64,000 bases of DNA from Halanaerobium sp051746665 (lineage in GTDB: Bacteria > Bacillota > Halanaerobiia > Halanaerobiales > Halanaerobiaceae): contig JBNJFG010000001.1 of the NCBI GenBank assembly GCA_051746665.1, positions 14,685 through 78,684 on the forward strand, given 5' to 3'. Below are positions 24,909 to 32,411 of the stretch, piece after piece. Made by a program: the position numbers and the translations under genes. The notes below the pieces were generated by a model, which searched no databases, was not told where the DNA came from, and saw nothing but the letters and a program-made list of their open reading frames with translations. Numbering within the stretch: the stretch's first letter is position 1; every line of letters starts with the position of its first letter.

Positions 24909-25976
24909 TTAGATTTGATAAAGATCTACAATTTTTTGAGCAGCAAATTCAATATTATTCGCATTAATTTCTGCTTTATAATTATTAACCTTATTCTGGG
25001 AATGTTCATACATTGGATCATAATATTCCTCTAATAGTATTTTTGTTAATTCTTTAAATTCAGCATTTTTTGCTAATTCTAAAAGTCTTAAGTAAGAATC
25101 TTTCCCTGCTTTTTTAATAATATATTTTTTTATTGCTGTTAATGATTCTAAAACTCTTTCAATAAATTTTTCTTGATTACTTTCTATATCTTTTATATAT
25201 TCTAGATAAATATTATCTACTCTTTTCTCCATTGAAGCATTTATTAATAAATCTTCTCCTGACTTCATTTTTTTATGAAAAAAATCTGGGATAACTGAAT
25301 GGCCAACTCTTCTGCTTTCAGCTTCTACAAAAATTATTCCATTTATTTTATCTTTTTTCTTTAATTCTTCCCAGAGAAGAGAATCAAAATATTTTTGATT
25401 ATAAGGCTGGGCAAGACCAATGCTGCCAAAAGCGGAACCTCTATGATTGGCAATTCCTTCTAGATCAATAATAGCTGCTCCCATTTTTTCCATTTCTTTT
25501 AAAATATATGTTTTGCCTACACCTGTGTTGCCGTGTAAAACCGAAATTCTACCTTTAAAATCATAATTTTCAAGCTTATCAATTATATAGTGGCGGTAGC
25601 CTTTATAACCACTTTCTAATCTATAAACTTCAATTCCGGCTAAATCTGAAAATTCGGCTAAACTTTTGCTGCGCAGTCCACCACGCGAACAAAAAATTAT
25701 TAAATTATCATATTTTTTATCAAGGCGATTAACTTTTTTAACTAAATCCGGAATTTTTGGTGAAACCAGCTCAACACCTTTTAACTTTGCTTTTTTTGAA
25801 TTTTTATTATTATAAATTGTACCAATAATTTTCCTTTCCTCATGATCTAAAAGTTCTATATTAAGAGCGCCAGGAATAGTTGCTTCATTGTATTCTTCTT
25901 TAGTCCTTGCATCAATATAAATACTATTTTTTAAATTTAAACTCTCTTGATAGCTAATTAATCTTTCTTTTCTCAT
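24909..25976 (-). CDS. mnmH: tRNA 2-selenouridine synthase MnmH (SelU/YbbB)
   Basis: MnmH replaces sulfur by selenium in 2-thiouridine at the wobble position of Lys, Glu and Gln tRNAs, using selenophosphate and a geranylated intermediate. The N-terminal rhodanese domain has its active Cys at about 96 in FCSRGGLRS, and a P-loop (LHGNTGVGKT) follows at about residue 145. YKGYRHYI between them is typical. At 355 residues the length is normal. It lies 36 bases upstream of rnfC on the same strand and may share its transcript. No selD is seen in the window. The reaction is family knowledge, and the assignment is from visible motifs. Confidence 0.9.
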   Translation of the reverse strand: MRKERLISYQESLNLKNSIYIDARTKEEYNEATIPGALNIELLDHEERKIIGTIYNNKNSKKAKLKGVELVSPKIPDLVKKVNRLDKKYDNLIIFCSRGGLRSKSLAEFSDLAGIEVYRLESGYKGYRHYIIDKLENYDFKGRISVLHGNTGVGKTYILKEMEKMGAAIIDLEGIANHRGSAFGSIGLAQPYNQKYFDSLLWEELKKKDKINGIIFVEAESRRVGHSVIPDFFHKKMKSGEDLLINASMEKRVDNIYLEYIKDIESNQEKFIERVLESLTAIKKYIIKKAGKDSYLRLLELAKNAEFKELTKILLEEYYDPMYEHSQNKVNNYKAEINANNIEFAAQKIVDLYQI

Positions 25977-26161
25977 TTATTTACACCCTTTTATAAAAGA
26001 TTATTAATTATTATATTTGATATTATAATTATTAGAAATTATTTAATGATTTCTGTATTTTGATAATTATATAGAAATTTAACTTATATAATATTTTATC
26101 CTAAATAAGAAGAAAATGAAAACATATAGCCAAAAAAATTTTTTTATAGAGATCTGAATAC

Positions 26162-26190
26162 TTGAATTGAAAATAAAAAAGTGTTATAGT
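26162..26190 (+). promoter_or_regulatory. Probable sigma-A promoter of the mrp/ORP cluster
   Basis: TTGAAT at 26162-26167 is followed after 17 bases by TATAGT at 26185-26190. The predicted start lies about 45 bases before the mrp coding region. Confidence 0.6.
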
Positions 26191-26242
26191 TAATACAGTT
26201 AAATGAACAAATGACCATAATATATAATGAGGTGATTAATGA

Positions 26243-27085
26243 ATGTATAAAGTAAAAGATAAGAAAGTTGTCTTAGAACATGGGTCGATTAATAAAGGGA
26301 TTATTGCTGTGGCTAGTGGTAAAGGTGGAGTTGGTAAATCTACAGTTACCGTTAACCTGGCAACTGCTTTAGCTGAATTAGGATATAAAGTTGGTATAAT
26401 AGATGCTGATGTCAGAGGTTTTAGTGTGCCTCGGATTTTAGGTGTTACTGATAAACCTAAGGCAGTTAGTGAAAATGAAATTATTCCACCCGAAGTTAAA
26501 GGAATCAAGACTATTTCGATGGGGTCTTTCGTGGGAGAAAATGAACCTGTAATCTGGAGAGCACCACTGCTTGGAGGAGCTTTAGAACAGTTTTTTAAAG
26601 ATGTGCGCTGGGGAGAATTAGATTATATGCTGCTTGATTTACCTCCTGGAACAGGTGATATGCCTTTAAATATAATGCAAAAAGTACCACATTCTGAAAT
26701 TGTAGTTGTAACTACTCCTCAGGTTACTGCAACTAAAGTAGCTGGACGTATTGGTGCTATGGCTGAAAAGATGGATCTAAAAGTTTTAGGTGTAATAGAA
26801 AATATGGCTTATTATCAGTGTCAGAAATGTGGAAACAAGGATTATATTTTTGGTGAAGATGGCGGCAGGAATTTGGCAGATTTTATGGAAACTGAGCTTT
26901 TAGGTCAGCTGCCTTTAATTTCTGAAGTTCGACGCCGCAGTGACTCTGGTAAACCAATTGTTTTTGACGAGCCAGAGGCTGAAATTTCAAAAGAATTTAT
27001 TAAAATTGCAAAACGACTTGCTGAAAGAGAAGGTGGCTTTGATGAAAAAGTTGAACCACTTAAATTAAATATGAATGCTAAATAA
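26243..27085 (+). CDS. mrp: Mrp/NBP35-family Fe-S cluster carrier ATPase
   Basis: This P-loop ATPase of the Mrp/NBP35/ApbC group carries and transfers Fe-S clusters. It has the deviant Walker A ASGKGGVGKST, the switch DADVRGFSVPRILG, and DLPPGTGDMPL. A CxxC pair (CQKC at about residue 193) binds the bridging cluster in the dimer. At 280 residues it lacks the N-terminal MIP18-like domain of longer Mrp proteins. It is first in a run with two COG1433 proteins and two ferredoxin-type MinD-like ATPases, the set found in the ORP (orange protein) cluster of anaerobes. Confidence 0.92.
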   Translation: MYKVKDKKVVLEHGSINKGIIAVASGKGGVGKSTVTVNLATALAELGYKVGIIDADVRGFSVPRILGVTDKPKAVSENEIIPPEVKGIKTISMGSFVGENEPVIWRAPLLGGALEQFFKDVRWGELDYMLLDLPPGTGDMPLNIMQKVPHSEIVVVTTPQVTATKVAGRIGAMAEKMDLKVLGVIENMAYYQCQKCGNKDYIFGEDGGRNLADFMETELLGQLPLISEVRRRSDSGKPIVFDEPEAEISKEFIKIAKRLAEREGGFDEKVEPLKLNMNAK

Positions 27086-27106
27086 TAAAAAATGGGGGCT
27101 AAAAAA

Positions 27107-27466
27107 ATGAAATTAATTATTCCTGCAGTTGGAGCTGAAAACTTTGAGACAGAAATACACGAAAATTTTGGTCGAGCTAATTATTTTGCTGTAGTAGATT
27201 GTGAGACTAATGAAATTGAATTTATTAACAATACTGCGGCCAACAAAAGTGGGGGTGCTGGTGTTGCAGCAGCTCAATTATGTGCTGATCAGGGTGCTGA
27301 TTTAGTAGCTGCCTATCATTTTGGTCCAAAAGCATATGAGGCATTAAGCGCAGCTGGTATTAAACTTTTAGATTTAAAAGAACAAAAATTGATTAAGGAA
27401 GCATTTAATGATTATCAGGCAGGTAAATTAACAGAGGCTGAAGCTGGCCCTGGAGGACATTTTTAA
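27107..27466 (+). CDS. Dinitrogenase iron-molybdenum cofactor-family protein (COG1433, NifX/NafY/ORP-like)
   Basis: These small RNaseH-like proteins bind Fe-Mo, Mo-Cu or Fe-S clusters, as seen in NifX, NafY and the orange protein. The chain shows HENFGRANYFAVVD near the N-terminus, GGAGVAAAQLCADQGAD in the middle and GPKAYEALSAAGIKL toward the end. No Cys in a metal-binding arrangement is obvious. The ATG at 27107 is chosen because GGGGGC lies 8 bases upstream; an in-frame ATG at 27092 precedes that site. It lies between mrp and a ferredoxin-domain ATPase gene, spaced by 1-21 bases. Confidence 0.87.
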   Translation: MKLIIPAVGAENFETEIHENFGRANYFAVVDCETNEIEFINNTAANKSGGAGVAAAQLCADQGADLVAAYHFGPKAYEALSAAGIKLLDLKEQKLIKEAFNDYQAGKLTEAEAGPGGHF

Positions 27467-27467
27467 A

Positions 27468-28346
27468 ATGAATCAGGAAATTTCACTTTCAATTTTAAGT
27501 GGAAAGGGTGGAACTGGGAAAACTACTTTAGCAGTTAATTTGGCTCTTGCCTTAGATAATGTTCAGCTGCTTGATGCAGATGTAGAAGAACCAAATGATT
27601 ATCTTTTCATTTCTCCTAAAATTGAAGAAAAAGAAAAGGAATCTGTTATGAGATTAATTCCAGAGGTTAATGATGAAAAATGCACAGCCTGCCGAAAATG
27701 TGTTGACTTTTGTGAATATAATGCTCTGGCAATGATGCTGGATAAAGTATTAATTTTCGAAGAGATTTGTCACAGCTGTGGTGGTTGTAAAATTGTATGT
27801 CCTGAAAATGCAATCACAGAAAAAGAAAAAGAATTAGGTAAACTTTATCATGATCGGTTGGATACCATAGATTTTTGGCAGGGAGAATTAAATACTGGTG
27901 AAGAAAAAGCAGTACCTGTAATTGAAAAATTAAAAACAAAAATTGATCATCAGAAAAAAGTTATTATTGATTCACCACCGGGTACTACCTGTCCAACTAT
28001 TGAGGCAATTGTTGATACTGATTTTACAGTTGTAGTGACTGAACCTTCAATCTTCGGTCTGCATGATCTCAAAATGGTAGTTGAAATGTTAAATAATTTA
28101 GATCAGAATTTTGCAGTTATAATCAATAGAGCAGAATCAGATTCGGATTATTTAATTGAAGATTACTGTCAGGAAAATGGGATAAAAATATTATTAAAAA
28201 TACCCTTCTCCAGAGAGATTGCAGAACTTTATTCGAATGGTAAGCCCTTTGTTTATAAACTTGAGGGCTGGGAAGAAAAATTTAAAACTTTATATAGAGA
28301 TATTATAGAGGAGGCAGTTAATAATGAAAGAAATAACAGTAATTAG
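27468..28346 (+). CDS. MinD-superfamily P-loop ATPase with inserted ferredoxin domain (COG1149)
   Basis: This ATPase combines a MinD/Mrp-like nucleotide site (LSGKGGTGKTTLAVN, then DADVEEPND) with an inserted 2[4Fe-4S] ferredoxin domain at about residues 65-120 (CTACRKCVDFCEYNAL and CHSCGGCKIVCP). IDSPPGTTCPTIEAI is the second nucleotide-binding motif. It is one of two adjacent paralogues, as in ORP clusters, where they form a complex with Mrp and COG1433 proteins. It starts one base after the upstream stop with GGAGG in place, and its 3' end overlaps the next gene by 23 bases. The exact physiological role of the family is unsettled. Confidence 0.92.
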   Translation: MNQEISLSILSGKGGTGKTTLAVNLALALDNVQLLDADVEEPNDYLFISPKIEEKEKESVMRLIPEVNDEKCTACRKCVDFCEYNALAMMLDKVLIFEEICHSCGGCKIVCPENAITEKEKELGKLYHDRLDTIDFWQGELNTGEEKAVPVIEKLKTKIDHQKKVIIDSPPGTTCPTIEAIVDTDFTVVVTEPSIFGLHDLKMVVEMLNNLDQNFAVIINRAESDSDYLIEDYCQENGIKILLKIPFSREIAELYSNGKPFVYKLEGWEEKFKTLYRDIIEEAVNNERNNSN

Positions 28347-29190
28347 TGGTAAAGGTGGAACCGGGAAAACAACTTTTACTGCTAATTTGGCCTCTTTATT
28401 AGATAATTTAGTGTTAGGTGACTGTGATGTTGATGCTCCTAATTTACATCTTTTATTAAATCCAGTTAATAAAAGTGAAGAAACATATAGGGGAGCAAAA
28501 TTAGCAGTCAAAAATCAAAATCGCTGTATTGACTGCGGTAAATGTTATGATTACTGCCGCTATAATGCCATAACTGCTGATGATTTTAAGGTTGAAAAAT
28601 TAAAGTGTGAGGGTTGTGGAGTTTGTGTAGAAGTTTGTCCAACAAAGGCGCTTAAACTTGAATCTATTGAAACAGGAAGTCTTTATCAGGCAGAAAGCAA
28701 GTTTGGAGATATGGTTCATGCGCGTTTGATTCCAGGTGCTGATACCTCAGGTAAGTTAGTAAGTGAGGTTAAGAAAAAAACTTCGGAAATTGCTAAAAAG
28801 AAAAACAAAGAATGGATTTTAATTGATGGGTCACCAGGTATTGGTTGTCCAGTTATTGCTTCTTTAAATGGATCAGATATGGCAATTTTAGTTACAGAAC
28901 CTACGCTTTCTGGTTTTTCAGATTTAAAGCGTGTAATTGAGGTTGTAAAACATTTTAAAATTCCAGCTGGTCTGGTAATTAATAAATATGATTTAAATGA
29001 AAAAATTAGTGAAAAAATAAGAATATATTGTCAGGAAGAAGAGATTGAACTTTTAACAAAGATTCCCTACAGCAGAATAATTGTAGAATCATTAAAGAAG
29101 GGTGAACTTTTTGTTGATAATGATCAAGATTTAAGAAAAAGAATGCTTAAAGTAAAATCAGATTTGATAAAAAAATTGGAGGTAGAATAA
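28324..29190 (+). CDS. MinD-superfamily P-loop ATPase with inserted ferredoxin domain (COG1149), second copy
   Basis: This is the partner of the preceding ATPase, with the same layout: Walker A (ISGKGGTGKTTFTAN), a DCDVDAPN switch, two 4Fe-4S motifs (CIDCGKCYDYCRYNAI and CEGCGVCVEVCPTKAL), and IDGSPGIGCPVIASL. The two copies differ clearly throughout, so they probably form a heterodimer instead of being a recent duplication. The start has GAGGAGG at 28308 and lies inside the 3' end of the upstream gene (23-base overlap), a sign of coupled translation. The next gene begins one base after the stop. Confidence 0.92.
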   Translation: MKEITVISGKGGTGKTTFTANLASLLDNLVLGDCDVDAPNLHLLLNPVNKSEETYRGAKLAVKNQNRCIDCGKCYDYCRYNAITADDFKVEKLKCEGCGVCVEVCPTKALKLESIETGSLYQAESKFGDMVHARLIPGADTSGKLVSEVKKKTSEIAKKKNKEWILIDGSPGIGCPVIASLNGSDMAILVTEPTLSGFSDLKRVIEVVKHFKIPAGLVINKYDLNEKISEKIRIYCQEEEIELLTKIPYSRIIVESLKKGELFVDNDQDLRKRMLKVKSDLIKKLEVE

Positions 29191-29191
29191 T

Positions 29192-29563
29192 ATGCAAAAG
29201 ATAGCTGTACCTGTTCAGGGGAATAATGTTTCTGCTCATTTTGGCCATGCACCTTATTTTAAAATTTTTAGTGTCGAAGATAATAGAATTAACAACGAAG
29301 AATCTCTAGAAAATCCAGGTCATCAGCCAGGTTTATTACCTAAATTATTAAATGAGGCGGGTGCTGATGTAATTATTGCTTCAGGAATGGGACAAAAAGC
29401 AATTACACTTTTTGAAAGCAATGATATTCAAGTTGTGTGTGGAGCTTCTGGTGATGCAAAAAATGCTGTAAAAAATTATTTAAGTGATCAGTTAGATACT
29501 TCTGAAAATGCTTGCTCACATGGTGATAGCGATCATGACCATCATCACAGCAATCATAATTAA
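29192..29563 (+). CDS. COG1433 (NifX/ORP-like) protein with His-rich tail
   Basis: This is a second small cofactor-binding-type protein of the NifX/NafY/ORP family. Features are VSAHFGHAPYFKIF near the N-terminus, GHQPGLLPKLLNEAGADVII and GMGQKAITLFESNDI. Unlike the other copy at 27107, it ends in a tail rich in His and Asp (HGDSDHDHHHSNHN) that could bind metal. The start is one base after the ATPase stop, with GGAGG upstream. It is the last gene of the ORP-like transcript and is followed by a strong terminator. Confidence 0.88.
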   Translation: MQKIAVPVQGNNVSAHFGHAPYFKIFSVEDNRINNEESLENPGHQPGLLPKLLNEAGADVIIASGMGQKAITLFESNDIQVVCGASGDAKNAVKNYLSDQLDTSENACSHGDSDHDHHHSNHN

Positions 29564-29586
29564 ATAATACAGGCAAATAAAAAAAC

Positions 29587-29637
29587 CTGCAGTGGGTGAA
29601 AATTTAAGTTTTATAGCCACTGCAGAAATTTTTTTAC
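29587..29637 (+). terminator. Intrinsic terminator after the ORP-like cluster
   Basis: CTGCAGTGG and CCACTGCAG form a perfect 9-bp stem with a 21-base loop, followed by AAATTTTTTT. Confidence 0.85.
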
Positions 29638-29644
29638 TTAATTC

Positions 29645-29673
29645 TTGACATATGTTCAAAATCAAGTTATAAT
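29645..29673 (+). promoter_or_regulatory. Consensus sigma-A promoter of the DUF5320 gene
   Basis: TTGACA (29645-29650) is followed after exactly 17 bases by TATAAT (29668-29673). A CATATGTTCAA element overlaps the -35 box and spacer. Confidence 0.88.
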
Positions 29674-29703
29674 ATAAATACAGAATAAAGAGCATATGTT
29701 CAA
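29646..29703 (+). promoter_or_regulatory. Paired CATATGTTCAA operator-like elements
   Basis: CATATGTTCAA occurs at 29649-29659 (in the promoter spacer) and again at 29693-29703 (about 13 bases after the expected transcript start), 44 bases apart or close to four helical turns. The first is part of the imperfect dyad TTGACATATGTTCAA. TGACATATGTTC and GAGCATATGTTC also match 10 and 11 of 12 positions of the Gram-positive LexA box GAACATATGTTC. The binder may be the MarR regulator encoded next, or LexA. Confidence 0.55.
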
Positions 29704-29736
29704 TAATAAAAATTATTACAGAAGGAGTGATTAATT

Positions 29737-30120
29737 ATGCCTAGAGGAGATAGAAGAGGTCCAGATGGTGCAGGTCCAATGACAGGAAGATCTTTAGGAT
29801 ATTGTGCTGGTAATGATCAACCAGGATTTACAGCTAACGCTGCTCCACAGGGAGCTGGAAGAGGCCTTAGAAATGGAGCTGGTCGTGGCCCAGGATTTGG
29901 CCGTGGCTTTGGCAGAGGTCGTAGAATGGGGAATGGTAGATCTTTTTTAGCAGCTCGCGGTAGAGGTGCTTATTATGAACCTGCTGCTGCAGATGAAGAA
30001 GATTTTGATAATCAAGAAAGTAAAGATAGAGAAGTAACAAGATTAGAAAATTTAGCTAATACTCTTGCCAGTGAATTAGAAATTGTAAAGAAACAAATTG
30101 ATGAACTAAAAGATGAGTAA
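29737..30120 (+). CDS. DUF5320 family protein (Gly/Arg-rich, GPMTGR motif)
   Basis: This small protein of unknown function is typically found beside Mrp/ORP genes in anaerobes. The N-terminus MPRGDRRGPDGAGPMTGRS, followed by LGYCAGN, is the DUF5320 signature. A middle region of repeated Gly-Arg-Phe (about residues 44-70) follows, and the chain ends with a helical, coiled-coil-like segment (about residues 90-126) rich in Glu, Leu and Lys. Only one Cys is present. It has its own consensus promoter with paired operator-like elements and its own terminator, so it is regulated apart from the ORP-like genes. A MarR-family gene follows. Confidence 0.85.
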   Translation: MPRGDRRGPDGAGPMTGRSLGYCAGNDQPGFTANAAPQGAGRGLRNGAGRGPGFGRGFGRGRRMGNGRSFLAARGRGAYYEPAAADEEDFDNQESKDREVTRLENLANTLASELEIVKKQIDELKDE

Positions 30121-30143
30121 AATTAACAATTAATATAAATCTT

Positions 30144-30172
30144 AGGGCTTCCTTTTTGGGAGCTCTTTTTTG
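30144..30172 (+). terminator. Intrinsic terminator after the DUF5320 gene
   Basis: AGGGCTTCC and GGGAGCTCT pair over 9 bases with two G-U pairs, followed by a run of T. Confidence 0.75.
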
Positions 30173-30184
30173 TTTGCTATTTTC

Positions 30185-30213
30185 TTGTTTTTAGAAACAA
30201 ATTATTATATAAT
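30185..30213 (+). promoter_or_regulatory. Probable promoter of the MarR-family gene
   Basis: TTGTTT (30185-30190) and TATAAT (30208-30213) are separated by 17 bases. There is no CATATGTTC element here, unlike at the DUF5320 promoter. Confidence 0.6.
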
Positions 30214-30268
30214 ATCAATAACTATTGGATAGATTTTTTAAAATTTGATAATAGGTGAGGTTATTGAT

Positions 30269-30700
30269 ATGGGAAATAAAACAAATAATAAAATAGAGGC
30301 AAAAATAAGAAATATAGCTAAATATTTAAATGAGTACACTAAAGATCATCTTAAATGCTATAATTTAACATTGGGTAGATTTCATGTTTTAAGAGTTATT
30401 ATTGAATCTGAACCTGTAAGTATGGGATATATACATGAAGAATTACATATGGCAAATAGTACAGTAACAGTAATTGTTGATTATTTAACTGAAGCTGGTT
30501 TGGTAAAAAGAAGAAGGGATGTTGATGATCGAAGAGTTGTACTTCTAGAAATTACTGATGATGGTAATAAAATAATGGAAGATTTACTTAAACAGCGCCA
30601 GGAATTTATGAAAAAAGCATTAAATGGTATGGAAGAGTCAGCTGAAGAATTAGCTCATCTTCTAGAAAAATTATTAGATAAAATTGAAGAAATTTATTAG
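30269..30700 (+). CDS. MarR-family transcriptional regulator
   Basis: MarR proteins are dimeric winged-helix repressors that respond to small molecules or redox signals. The chain has the expected DNA-binding region (ELHMANSTVTVIVDYLTEAG at about residues 58-77) and the wing motif VDDRRVVLLEITDDG. The ATG at 30269 is preferred over a TTG at 30245 because AGGTGAGG lies 9 bases upstream. It may regulate the DUF5320 gene, the ORP-like cluster or the cell-wall genes that follow within 21 bases. It has two Cys or fewer, and no Cys-based sensor is obvious. Confidence 0.9.
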   Translation: MGNKTNNKIEAKIRNIAKYLNEYTKDHLKCYNLTLGRFHVLRVIIESEPVSMGYIHEELHMANSTVTVIVDYLTEAGLVKRRRDVDDRRVVLLEITDDGNKIMEDLLKQRQEFMKKALNGMEESAEELAHLLEKLLDKIEEIY

Positions 30701-30721
30701 AATTTTTTGGGAGGGTTAATT

Positions 30722-32362
30722 TTGAAAAAAAGACTTTTTGTTTTTTTAATACTTATATTTATGATTTTTATATTTAATATAAATGCAGCAGCTCAAAGTG
30801 ACTTAGCCATGTCAATTAGGAATCATTTAATTGTAATAGAAGAATATGAAGGACATTTTCCTGAAACTGAAAATGTTCGGTTTTATCAAAAACTAATTGA
30901 ATTTTATGATCAGCGACATTATCGTTCAATCTGGTTTGAAGAATCTGAATTCAAAAGAGATCCAAAACCGCTTTTAAAAGAAATAAAAAACAGCTATTTT
31001 GAAGGTTTAAATCCTTCAGATTATCATTTGGATTTGATCGAGCAATGTGTTAATGAAAACTCTTTATTTTCAGCGGAATGTCTTGATAAAAGAGCAGTAC
31101 TTGATATCTTATTAACTAATGCCTATTTAAGTCTTGCTTCTGATTATTTAAATGGGAAAATAGATGCTGAAATTATAATTGATGATTATAATTATCAAGC
31201 AGAAGATTTAGGCTCTCAAAAATTATTAAGCTATTTGACTGATGAAAAAATTGATATTACACAGGCCATACAGGAGCAGCTGCCTAAAACAGAAAACTAT
31301 AAAAATTTAAAAAAAGAGCTGGGATTTTATAGAGATTCTGAACAAATAGAGGCCTGGCCGCAAATAGAAACAGGAGAAATTTTAGGTATTCAGGCTAAAG
31401 GAAATAGAGTAGAGCAATTGATTGAAAATTTAAGTGCAAGAGATTATCTAAATATAGATAATTTAGAATCAAAAAATTATTTTGATCAAGAAGTAAAAAG
31501 AGCGGTAAGTAAATTTCAGCTTGATCATGGACTTAAAAGTGATGGAGTAGTTGGTAAAAAAACATTAAATGCTTTAAATATAACTCTTGATCATAGAATA
31601 AAACAATTAATTATTAACATGGAAAGATGGCGCTGGCTGCCAGAAAATTTAGGAAGTCGTTTTATTTATGTTAATATTGCAGATTATAATCTGAAATTAT
31701 ATGAAAATAATCAGCTAGTAATGGAAATGAAAACAATTGTTGGTAAGGAACAGAGAAGTACACCTGTTTTTAGTGATACAATAAAATATCTTGTAATAAA
31801 TCCTTACTGGTATGTACCTGAATCAATAGCAGTCGAAGATAAGCTTCCTTTGATCAAAAAGGATTATAATTATCTTAAAGAAAATCATTATTCATTATTT
31901 AAGTATACAGGTAATAACAAGCTAGAAGAAATCGATCCAGCAAAAATTGACTGGTCAAAAATTGATAAAGATAATTTTAATTATCTTTTGCGACAAAACC
32001 CAGGAGACCATAATGCATTAGGTAGAGTAAAATTTATGTTTCCTAATAAGTTCAGTATATATTTACATGATACACCAGGTCGTTATTTATTTTCAGAAAA
32101 TGAAAGAGGGTTTAGCTCTGGTTGTATTCGAATAGAAAAGCCAATTGATCTTGCGGAGTATTTATTAGCTGATCAAGAAAAATGGAATCGAGAAAAAATT
32201 GAGGAAGAAATGACAAAGGACAAGGAAAAGATAGTTTATTTAAATAAGCCAATTAAAATTTACCTGCAGTATAATACTGCCTGGGTAGATTCTTTAGGCA
32301 ATCTAAATTTTAGAGAAGATATATATAATCGTGATCAAAAAATAATGGAGGAATATTTTTAA
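30722..32362 (+). CDS. L,D-transpeptidase with peptidoglycan-binding domain (YcbB/LdtD-like)
   Basis: This exported enzyme probably forms 3-3 (L,D) cross-links in peptidoglycan. Residues 1-25 are a signal peptide (ending NAAAQ). A YcbB-type N-terminal scaffold follows (YDQRHYRSIWFEES, GLNPSDYHLDLI). A peptidoglycan-binding domain (VSKFQLDHGLKSDGVVGKKT) leads to the YkuD catalytic domain, with FIYVNIADYNLKLYE and the nucleophile motif HDTPGRYLFS then SSGCIRIEKP. The TTG at 30722 is chosen because GGGAGGG lies just before it. A periplasmic LdtD-like enzyme fits a diderm cell wall. It is paired with an M15-like peptidase downstream. Confidence 0.9.
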   Translation: MKKRLFVFLILIFMIFIFNINAAAQSDLAMSIRNHLIVIEEYEGHFPETENVRFYQKLIEFYDQRHYRSIWFEESEFKRDPKPLLKEIKNSYFEGLNPSDYHLDLIEQCVNENSLFSAECLDKRAVLDILLTNAYLSLASDYLNGKIDAEIIIDDYNYQAEDLGSQKLLSYLTDEKIDITQAIQEQLPKTENYKNLKKELGFYRDSEQIEAWPQIETGEILGIQAKGNRVEQLIENLSARDYLNIDNLESKNYFDQEVKRAVSKFQLDHGLKSDGVVGKKTLNALNITLDHRIKQLIINMERWRWLPENLGSRFIYVNIADYNLKLYENNQLVMEMKTIVGKEQRSTPVFSDTIKYLVINPYWYVPESIAVEDKLPLIKKDYNYLKENHYSLFKYTGNNKLEEIDPAKIDWSKIDKDNFNYLLRQNPGDHNALGRVKFMFPNKFSIYLHDTPGRYLFSENERGFSSGCIRIEKPIDLAEYLLADQEKWNREKIEEEMTKDKEKIVYLNKPIKIYLQYNTAWVDSLGNLNFREDIYNRDQKIMEEYF

Positions 32363-32411
32363 AATAAATTTATGTTTTTAAAATTTATAATTTGAAGGAG
32401 TAAAAAAATAA

